The position numbers and the translations under genes are program-made. A DNA stretch of 64,000 bases. It comes from Lentisphaerota bacterium (GTDB lineage: Bacteria; Verrucomicrobiota; Lentisphaeria; Victivallales; Victivallaceae). This document shows, piece by piece, positions 54,721 to 60,907 of the stretch; within the stretch, counting starts at the first letter, position 1, and every line of letters starts with the position of its first letter. The stretch is from NCBI GenBank assembly GCA_015061745.1, contig SUWB01000001.1:62001-126000 (forward strand), read 5' to 3'. Under the pieces are notes generated by a model. It was given only the letters and a program-made list of their open reading frames with translations, searched no databases and was not told the DNA's origin.

Positions 54721-55878
54721 TTACTTGAGGATGTATTTTTTGAAATCCACCTTTTCAGGAAGTTTTTTGACGTTTTTGTGGCTGGGAACGATCCCTGCGG
54801 CATTGCCGGAAGCAAGGATCACGCCGCCCCGGTCCATAAACATCTTGAACTGCTCCTGAACAAAGGGTTGTCCCATATATTGGTGAATAACCTTTTTGTT
54901 TCCGTGAGGCATCACCAGGTAATCAAGGTGTCTCATAATACCCTGATTGAGTTCAGCCATCATAACGTAATCCACGTCGATATCAGGATGTTTTTCCAGC
55001 TCAAGCATCGTTCTGACAGGTCCGTGTCCCGTAATGCCCGTACTCAACACGCCCACACGCCAGGGGCGTTTGTTCTTTTTGGGGAACACAGGAGTCATCT
55101 TGACGCCCTTCACAGCGTAGAAACATCCCAGCATCATATCGTGGCATTCGACAGAATATTCGGGGTGGAAACTTGTGGCAACAACTTTGCCTTTGCCGAA
55201 AGTGCCGTAGACCCACGCCACACTGCCGATGAATTTGCCCAGATGCTTCGGGTTCTTGCAGACAGCACTTTGGTATGTGGCAAGAACAATGCCTTTGCCT
55301 TCGCATTTGGCATCTTTGACAGCATAAGCCACAGGACCGCCGGAATAACGGGCAACGCGGCGTCCGGGTTTGATCCCCAGGATCTTTGCTCCTTCCGGTG
55401 TGATATCAATGGTGGCATAAGAAGTGGAACCGCCTGCACCGCCATAACGGCTGAAGGGAAGCAGCTGCAAACGTTTGTGAATCTGAAGCACGTTAAACAT
55501 ACCGGCACAGGTCCCCACATAACCGCCCCCGTTCCTCAAAAAGTCACGAATCTTGTCGTGATGCTCCAAGCCGATAGTCACACACTGTTTGGTGGAACCG
55601 CCGCCGGGCATAACAAGTATGTCGATCTCTTTGAGTTTTCCGGCACGGATATCACTTGCAAGCAGTGTCACAAGTTCCGTCTGGGGAGAGTGTTCAATGA
55701 GACTTGCCAGATGAAAAACGCCGCTGCCGCTGGCACCGTAGTCAACATACAACCCTACACGCACCTTCTTTTTTTGAGGGGCCTGCCCACACTTTCCGCT
55801 GCCGGTCGCAGTACAGGCACAGAATGCCATACAGCACAAGGCCGCTGCTATTAAACGTACAAACAATATTTTCATCAC
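54721..55878 (-). CDS. BPL_N (glutamine-amidotransferase-like) lipoprotein, copy 1
   Basis: 385 residues. The N-terminus 'FVRLIAAALCCMAFCACTATG' is a lipoprotein signal with lipobox AFCAC, so it is anchored, unlike copy 2. The amidotransferase-like core (VGLYVDYGASGSGVFHLASL, VLVMPGGGS, GTCAGMFNV) and the C-terminal unit ('RPWRVGVLSTGITGHGPVRTM') match copy 2 throughout, including the shared final 'KLPEKVDFKKYIL'. A recent tandem duplication with different localisation is the simplest reading. Confidence 0.75.
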   Translation of the reverse strand: MMKILFVRLIAAALCCMAFCACTATGSGKCGQAPQKKKVRVGLYVDYGASGSGVFHLASLIEHSPQTELVTLLASDIRAGKLKEIDILVMPGGGSTKQCVTIGLEHHDKIRDFLRNGGGYVGTCAGMFNVLQIHKRLQLLPFSRYGGAGGSTSYATIDITPEGAKILGIKPGRRVARYSGGPVAYAVKDAKCEGKGIVLATYQSAVCKNPKHLGKFIGSVAWVYGTFGKGKVVATSFHPEYSVECHDMMLGCFYAVKGVKMTPVFPKKNKRPWRVGVLSTGITGHGPVRTMLELEKHPDIDVDYVMMAELNQGIMRHLDYLVMPHGNKKVIHQYMGQPFVQEQFKMFMDRGGVILASGNAAGIVPSHKNVKKLPEKVDFKKYILK

Positions 55879-55936
55879 GTTTTTCCTTCTTTTCCTTACT
55901 TAAGAAACTGGTATCATTTCAAATATTGGAACGGAT

Positions 55937-55965
55937 AATATATCACCAGAAGTTCAATATGTCAA
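55937..55965 (-). promoter_or_regulatory. Promoter of the tandem BPL_N-like genes
   Basis: On the minus strand, TTGACA and TATATT are 17 bases apart, about 60 bases upstream of the first ATG. The 200 bases beyond it (55966-56165) show no gene or repeat I can support. Confidence 0.6.
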
Positions 55966-56165
55966 GCAGCCCGCCTCTCTCCCTCCAGTTTTCTATGCCC
56001 ACAAGGACTGATGCAAGTTATTTTATGCTGCAAGATATCAAGATAAACAAGTTATAAAAAAAGAAGTACACCTACACGACGACACTGATGCATTATTAAA
56101 AAGCGGCACAATTTTTGCAATCGTTCAAAAAAGGAATGTGCGCAAGATACCGGACACTGCAAAAA

Positions 56166-56208
56166 AAACTCCGGTAAGCAGATGTTTTATATATCCTTAC
56201 CGGAGTTT
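56166..56208 (-). terminator. Terminator of the small membrane-protein gene
   Basis: Read on the minus strand, AAACTCCGGTAAG, a 17-base loop and CTTACCGGAGTTT form a perfect 13-bp stem followed by TTTTT. It lies 46 bases past the stop codon of the 58-aa gene. Confidence 0.8.
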
Positions 56209-56254
56209 CTGTACAAGTTATTATTGCTTATGCAGCTATGATGTAAGATCAGTA

Positions 56255-56431
56255 TTATTTCATACTCATTACTTTTTTGAATGCCGAATAAATTATAAAA
56301 AGTATTACAAACATCATAAAAACGAAAGAAAAAGGTGTAGATGATGAACCATCTGATTGTTTTTCAAACCTTCTGCTTTCTATTTTTTTTGCGATCTGAG
56401 CGACTGCTTTACTCTGATATTCCTGCCCCAT
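56255..56431 (-). CDS. 58-aa single-span membrane protein, missed by the ORF track
   Basis: The frame begins with ATG at 56431, six bases after a near-perfect GGAGG. The product starts MGQEYQSKAVAQIAKKIES, continues through a Ser-rich linker, and has a C-terminal hydrophobic stretch (FSFVFMMFVILFIIYSAF) flanked by lysines: a cytoplasmic amphipathic helix with a single membrane anchor. It has its own promoter (TTGTAA, 17 bases, TATATT at 56530-56558) and a strong terminator, so it is a complete monocistronic unit. I recognise no family. Roles such as membrane-stress peptide or small regulator of a membrane protein are inference. Confidence 0.7.
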   Translation of the reverse strand: MGQEYQSKAVAQIAKKIESRRFEKQSDGSSSTPFSFVFMMFVILFIIYSAFKKVMSMK

Positions 56432-56529
56432 CATTCTCCTCCGCGGGATATTTTTTCACTGTTCAGCACCTTGACTTATTGGTGATACAAGTACAATTCA
56501 AAAAAAGACAACAACTTATAATAGTATAA

Positions 56530-56558
56530 AATATATCACACAAAAGCATAAATTACAA
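56530..56558 (-). promoter_or_regulatory. Promoter of the 58-aa protein gene
   Basis: TTGTAA (56553-56558) and TATATT (56530-56535) separated by 17 bases, about 100 bases upstream of the ATG. From here to the terminator at 56729 I see only AT-rich sequence without a supportable gene. Confidence 0.55.
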
Positions 56559-56728
56559 GAAAAAATGAAGTTTATTTCAGCACCCTTCAAAAAAAATCCT
56601 CCCCGGAAACACAAAGAGAATAATTTACATACAAAATCCATATCTGTCAAAAAAGATACACAGAAATAACGCCAATTTGAACAGCTCTGAATACCTCCCC
56701 CCATTTCATCAAATAACGATCACCCAAA

Positions 56729-56765
56729 AAAACGCACACCGTTTTTCCTGAACAGTGTGCGTTTT
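56729..56765 (-). terminator. Terminator after the first Gfo/Idh/MocA gene
   Basis: AAAACGCACAC and GTGTGCGTTTT are perfect 11-bp complements. On the minus strand they are followed by TTTGGG, so the stem plus T-tract ends the oxidoreductase transcript. Confidence 0.75.
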
Positions 56766-56819
56766 CTTTACAGAATATTTGCGGATATTTTTGTCTTTTT
56801 TAAGAGTTTTATCTCTGTT

Positions 56820-58001
56820 TCAACGGATAAAAATGGCAGGGATATACCGCTCGACCGGCACCGGCAGAGTTTGACGGCTCTCTATGGAACGGATCGCCAG
56901 CTGAGCAAGATATGTGGACTGGAATCCCGCAAGCTCATCACAGGGCGAGGGTTTATCGTTGAGAATGGCATCCACAAAGGCTTTCCACATATTCAAGTGC
57001 CCTTTATCAACTTCAAAGGGCTTATTGACTTCAATGCTCTTGGCATTGCCGCTGAAGTTCTCGTACCGTTCCCGGTATTTGGCCATATAAGCGGCTAACC
57101 CCTCCTCTTTGATATTGCCTGAATAGTGCTTCATCGGGAAACATTCTTTTTGAGCTCCGGGCACGCCGTAAGTGTTGTTTTCAACAAAAAACTCGCTGCG
57201 GAAAAAAGCATTTCCGGCAGTCACTTCAAAGAGCTCTTTGGGATAGTCAAAAGTTCCGGAACAGCTGAAAGTCAAGGTCATATCGTCTCCGTTGCTGAAC
57301 TTCAGATTGATACCGTGTGAAAGTCTGCTCGATCCCCAGGCTGTGATCTCGACCGGGATCGCCGGAGCAAAGAACCAGCAGGCCACATCCAGCCAGTGCA
57401 CAGATTCACCGATGATCTCTCCGCCGCCAATCAGAGGATCAAGATGCTGCAAGCCGTAAGAACTGCTTTCATCCTGGATCCGGATAAGCATATGTTTCTG
57501 TTCTTCCTCAGGCAGAGGCTGACGGACTGTTTCAATATAACGCCAGGGGGAATGAACAGGATTGGCAAGGTGTTCATTGACACTCTTTTTCAAAGCCTGA
57601 AGCGCAGGAGACATACGGCGGTTCAAGTCCACACAAAGTTTAACTCCGTGTCTGCGGACAGCTTTCATAATACGCCAGGCTTCTTCATCACGCATCGCCA
57701 TAGGCTTTTCGCAAAAAATATGTTTCCCGGCGGCAGCGGCACACTCCACAATGGGCAGATGTATTTCGTGAGAAGTCGCAATCTTGATAAGATCCACTTC
57801 AGGATCAGCACAGATCTCTTTGAAATCAGCGGTCACTTTTTCCGCTTTGAAATTTTCTTTGATCTCCGTTGCCCGGTTGAGATCGAGATCACACACCCAC
57901 TTGAGGATCACATTATCGAGAGAAGAAATATTGGGCAGATCTTCGTGTTCGGCAAATTTTCCGCATCCGATCTGTGCTACCACAAGTTTCCCGTTACGCA
58001 T
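56820..58001 (-). CDS. Gfo/Idh/MocA family oxidoreductase (minus strand)
   Basis: 393 residues. It has an N-terminal NAD(P) fold with 'VAQIGCGKFAEHEDLP' and the signature 'CEKPMAMRDEEAW' near residue 95 (catalytic Lys in EKP), then a C-terminal alpha/beta domain with 'GGGEIIGESVHWLDVACWFF' (His/Asp near residue 205). Such enzymes oxidise or reduce sugars and cyclitols. The substrate is unknown. AAGGAG precedes the ATG, and TATATT lies about 50 bases upstream. It is divergent from a second family member. Confidence 0.88.
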   Translation of the reverse strand: MRNGKLVVAQIGCGKFAEHEDLPNISSLDNVILKWVCDLDLNRATEIKENFKAEKVTADFKEICADPEVDLIKIATSHEIHLPIVECAAAAGKHIFCEKPMAMRDEEAWRIMKAVRRHGVKLCVDLNRRMSPALQALKKSVNEHLANPVHSPWRYIETVRQPLPEEEQKHMLIRIQDESSSYGLQHLDPLIGGGEIIGESVHWLDVACWFFAPAIPVEITAWGSSRLSHGINLKFSNGDDMTLTFSCSGTFDYPKELFEVTAGNAFFRSEFFVENNTYGVPGAQKECFPMKHYSGNIKEEGLAAYMAKYRERYENFSGNAKSIEVNKPFEVDKGHLNMWKAFVDAILNDKPSPCDELAGFQSTYLAQLAIRSIESRQTLPVPVERYIPAIFIR

Positions 58002-58387
58002 AGTTTGAAACTCCTTGATTCTATAAACTGTTGACTTTCCGCATTTGCCTGATAATATACCGCCAGAGGAGCCAAATTAAAAGTCTTTCTTTATAAAAAA
58101 GTTGTTTTTTGCAAAAAAAATGTCGCAATATGAATAAAAAAGCCCATTTCTGTTTTTATTTTATTCTTCGGTCCGGTACGGAATTTACGGCAAATAAGGC
58201 GTTTTTACACCTCTCTTGAAAATTATCGGATTTTCCTGAAGATATTGCGATTTCTGCCCTTGAATTATTCATTGCGGAGAGTTATATTATTTTTTGTAAG
58301 GCTACTTAACAAAGAAATTAAAGCGAGAGCATTTGAAGCTGTCCGGAACAGTTTTCAGATACTCCGGAAAATTGAAGGAAAGTTATT
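58002..58387. promoter_or_regulatory. Divergent intergenic region between two Gfo/Idh/MocA genes
   Basis: 386 bases without a gene. It contains TATATT for the minus-strand gene near 58055, a promoter for the plus-strand gene (TTGAAT 58260-58265, 17 bases, TATATT 58283-58288) and, at 58105-58141, the element TTTTTTGCAAAAAAAATGTCGCAATATGAATAAAAAA, listed separately because it recurs near the window end. Confidence 0.6.
58105..58141. repeat. Recurring AT-rich element, copy 1
   Basis: TTTTTTGCAAAAA followed by GTCGCA-A-TATGAATAAAAAA. It aligns, with a four-base and two one-base gaps, to 63945-63977. It is likely a shared regulator-binding site upstream of catabolic genes (inference). Confidence 0.5.
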
Positions 58388-59608
58388 ATGGCAAGAATAG
58401 CACTGGTCGGTGCCAGCAGCCGGGTCACTGCCTTTGTGAGCGTCCTCAAACGTGAGGAGTACAAAGGTATCCACGAAATCGTGGCAATGTTTGATATTGA
58501 TCCCGGCAAGATGGAAGGTTTCAAAGAAAAGTACAAACTGGATGTTCCCTGTTTTACCGACTTTGATGAAATGTGCAACACCGTCAAACCCGATATGGTC
58601 ATCGTCACTACCGTTGATGCCACCCACGCCCAGTATGTTATTGCTGCAATGGACCGCAAGATCGCAGTGGTTTCAGAAAAACCCCTCTGCATCAACGCCG
58701 AACAGTGCAAGCAGATCCGCGATGCAAAAGCACGGAATCCTGAAGTTTTTGCTGTCACCAGCCACAATGCCCGTTACAGCCCCCTGACCCTCAAGGTCAA
58801 AGAGATGATCGACAATGGCGTTATCGGCAAAGTGCTCCGTATGGAATACACTGAAATGCTCGACCGCAAACACGGCACCAGCTATTTCCGCCGCTGGAAC
58901 GGCCGCCGTGCCAATTCCAACGGTCTGGAACTGCACAAGAGCTGCCACCACTTTGACAAGATGAACTTCCTTCTTGACTCCAAGGCTCTTGAGATCACCG
59001 GTATGGGCGATCTGACCTATCACGGCAGCAAAGCTCCCCACAAGTATGAGGGAACCCGCTGCCACGAGTGCGAACACAAAGATGTCTGCCCCGACTTCTT
59101 TGAATATGACAAGGAACTTTTCAAATCCGATGCGATCTACACCCCCGATCTTTGTATCTGGGCTTCAGACATCGACATCGAAGATAACTATGCTGCAGTT
59201 ATCAGATTTGAATCCGGTGTCCTTTGCACCTACTCCATTTGTGCTCACTCCCAGTACGAAGGTGAAATCGTCATCATCGAAGGTGAAACCGGTCGTATCG
59301 AAGCCAAGAATATCTATTTCCGCGATATCAACGATCAGAGCAACACCCACGACACCAACATCATCACCAAACAGACCCTGACCCTGTGCCGTTTCGGCAA
59401 AGGCGAACCTGAAGATATCGAGATCCCCAAAGGCGAAGGCGGTCACGGCGGTGCCGACCTGGGTATTTTCGGCAAGATCTTTGCCACTCCCCCGGATCCC
59501 AACATCCCCACTCTGGAAGATGGTATCCAGGCAGTGCTGATGGGTGCCGGTCTGGTCGAAAGCATCAAAAAAGGCGGAAGTGTCGTCAAGGTTCAGGAAA
59601 TGATCTGA
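58388..59608 (+). CDS. Gfo/Idh/MocA family oxidoreductase with Cys-rich insert
   Basis: 406 residues. '[15 protein letters not shown]' opens the NAD(P) fold and '[17 protein letters not shown]' near residue 100 has the EKP Lys. '[19 protein letters not shown]' near residue 180 has the HxxD-type pair. A short insert '[14 protein letters not shown]' near residue 225 holds three cysteines that could bind a metal, unusual for the family but known in some members. AAGGAAAG precedes the ATG. A terminator follows, so it is monocistronic. Confidence 0.88.
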   Translation: MARIALVGASSRVTAFVSVLKREEYKGIHEIVAMFDIDPGKMEGFKEKYKLDVPCFTDFDEMCNTVKPDMVIVTTVDATHAQYVIAAMDRKIAVVSEKPLCINAEQCKQIRDAKARNPEVFAVTSHNARYSPLTLKVKEMIDNGVIGKVLRMEYTEMLDRKHGTSYFRRWNGRRANSNGLELHKSCHHFDKMNFLLDSKALEITGMGDLTYHGSKAPHKYEGTRCHECEHKDVCPDFFEYDKELFKSDAIYTPDLCIWASDIDIEDNYAAVIRFESGVLCTYSICAHSQYEGEIVIIEGETGRIEAKNIYFRDINDQSNTHDTNIITKQTLTLCRFGKGEPEDIEIPKGEGGHGGADLGIFGKIFATPPDPNIPTLEDGIQAVLMGAGLVESIKKGGSVVKVQEMI

Positions 59609-59643
59609 CAACAGACGATGCAGTAATCAATATCTGCTTTTAC

Positions 59644-59677
59644 AGGGACTTTCTTAAACAAGGAAGTCCCTTTTTAT
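59644..59677 (+). terminator. Terminator after the plus-strand Gfo/Idh/MocA gene
   Basis: AGGGACTT, a short interruption and AAGTCCCT followed by TTTTTATTT. Confidence 0.75.
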
Positions 59678-59706
59678 TTGCATTTTGTTTTATCGCAGGG
59701 TATATT
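59678..59706 (+). promoter_or_regulatory. Promoter of the second prepilin-like gene
   Basis: TTGCAT and TATATT with a 17-base spacer, about 52 bases before the ATG. Confidence 0.5.
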
Positions 59707-59757
59707 ATCAAAGGTTGTTCCATTTTTCACAACAGAACAAAGAAAGTAAGCCTGATT

Positions 59758-60873
59758 ATGAAAACATTGTCTTTGTATGGATGTGCAGCTTTTGAAAAAC
59801 GTGACTCAGCAGTTTGCAGACGGACAAAACTGTACCGCTTCACCCTTATTGAATTGCTCGTAAGCAAAACTTGTCAAATATGTGTTTATACTTTGCGAAA
59901 AATTGCCTCTTGCCTTAATATTTGCCATTGCAATCCTGCAAAATACGGGATTGTCGGTTTTGCAAATGCAAAAACGGCAATCCACCAAAAGTTTTTGGCA
60001 AGGATGGATGGGGCCCGGGGAAGGAAGGGAGAACCTTTTTTCAAAAAGGGTTCCCTTCCTTCCCCGGCTCCTTTCACCTTGATAGAACTTCTTGTTGTCA
60101 TTGCCATTATCGCTATTCTGGCAGCGATGCTGCTTCCCGCACTGCAAAAAGCACGGGAACGGGCCAGACAATCAACTTGTATGAACACGATGAACACACT
60201 CGGGAAAGCACTGGCCTTTTACTTTGATGACAATAAAGGCATAGTTCCGACCCTTTACAATACCACCGGTTGGGAAACTTGCAGCCGTGTCTGGTATTTC
60301 CCCAACAACGTTCCGGCACCTTCTCGCACTGCTAAAAGCGGAATGCTGACACCTTATATGGGAATCTCAGAAGTCGACCAATACAAGCTGGGATACAGCA
60401 TCGGCGGATTCCACAGATCAGAAGGAAAGGTTTATGTCAATCCTTTTATGTGCCCCACCCGCCAGGGCGTTATGCAGGAAATCATCGCCAGAAATCCTGC
60501 ACTGGGCTATGTTTACGGCGGATACAGCCGGAGCAATAATTCAGGCAGCATTTCCAGATACAAGCGTCCTTCACGCACCGTCAATGCCGGCGAATCAGCT
60601 TTTGACGAAAAAACTCATCAAGTCGGTGCCAATACAGCCGATTTCCCCGTATTTCCTCACGACAACCCCAATCCGGCTGAAAATGAAACCCGGATCTACA
60701 CCACAAAGATCACCACAGGAGCCGGAAAATCCTCGTTCCTTTTCTTTGACGGACACGTAGATATGCTGCAGCGCAACCGGGTTCCTGCTGCTGACAGGAC
60801 ACCTTCCGGCTGGTGGGGAGCGAACTATTGCTCCTTCTGGATGGGAGTCGGGTTCAAAAATGAAGATTTCTGA
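59758..60873 (+). CDS. Prepilin-like secreted protein with duplicated FTLIELLV motif
   Basis: 371 residues. A first FTLIELLV at residues 28-35 is cut off by 70 residues of unrelated sequence ('[17 protein letters not shown]...[12 protein letters not shown]'). Then a second, complete [24 protein letters not shown] begins at residue 106. The C-terminal body ends with '[19 protein letters not shown]', the DUF1559-like hallmark. Only the second motif can form the pseudopilin helix. An in-frame ATG at about 60004 lies ahead of it but lacks a spaced ribosome binding site. The DUF4838 gene follows 35 bases later with its own AAGGAG. Confidence 0.8.
   Translation: MKTLSLYGCAAFEKRDSAVCRRTKLYRFTLIELLVSKTCQICVYTLRKIASCLNICHCNPAKYGIVGFANAKTAIHQKFLARMDGARGRKGEPFFKKGSLPSPAPFTLIELLVVIAIIAILAAMLLPALQKARERARQSTCMNTMNTLGKALAFYFDDNKGIVPTLYNTTGWETCSRVWYFPNNVPAPSRTAKSGMLTPYMGISEVDQYKLGYSIGGFHRSEGKVYVNPFMCPTRQGVMQEIIARNPALGYVYGGYSRSNNSGSISRYKRPSRTVNAGESAFDEKTHQVGANTADFPVFPHDNPNPAENETRIYTTKITTGAGKSSFLFFDGHVDMLQRNRVPAADRTPSGWWGANYCSFWMGVGFKNEDF
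59948..59983. repeat. Hairpin 1 inside the prepilin insert
   Basis: GGATTGTCGGTTTTGCA and TGCAAAAACGGCAATCC pair at 15 of 17 positions around a two-base loop; the two exceptions are G-T pairs in RNA. Confidence 0.85.
60015..60067. repeat. Hairpin 2 inside the prepilin insert
   Basis: CCGGGGAAGGAAGGGA near the left and TCCCTTCCTTCCCCGG at the right are perfect complements, extended inward by GAACCTTTTT/AAAAAGGGTT with small bulges. It ends five bases before the second FTLIELLV codons. Confidence 0.9.
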
Positions 60874-60907
60874 TTAAAATTTTCACATAAATTTCAAGGA
60901 GAAAAAA

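Larger units (their letters stand above)
59863..60072 (+). mobile_element. Putative in-frame insert in the prepilin-like gene
   Basis: The segment lies between the end of the first FTLIELLV codons and the start of the second (repeat period 234 bases, a multiple of three). It holds two long hairpins (59948-59983 and 60015-60067) and no start or gene of its own. Its translation has no transmembrane character. Calling it a mobile element is inference from its position and structure; no transposase is present. Confidence 0.5.

Noticed and set aside
54778-55854. 358-aa plus-strand ORF opposite the BPL_N-like lipoprotein
   Set aside because: Antisense shadow of a gene with signal peptide, family match and promoter.
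53534-55878. Tandem similar genes as insertion sequence copies
   Set aside because: Neither encodes a transposase, and no terminal inverted repeats or target duplications are seen.
56138-56529. Plus-strand ORFs of 68 and 62 aa in the AT-rich region
   Set aside because: They run over a terminator and opposite the 58-aa minus-strand gene; composition looks non-coding.
56516-56704. 62-aa minus-strand ORF rich in Cys and Phe
   Set aside because: No ribosome binding site; it runs across the promoter of the 58-aa gene.
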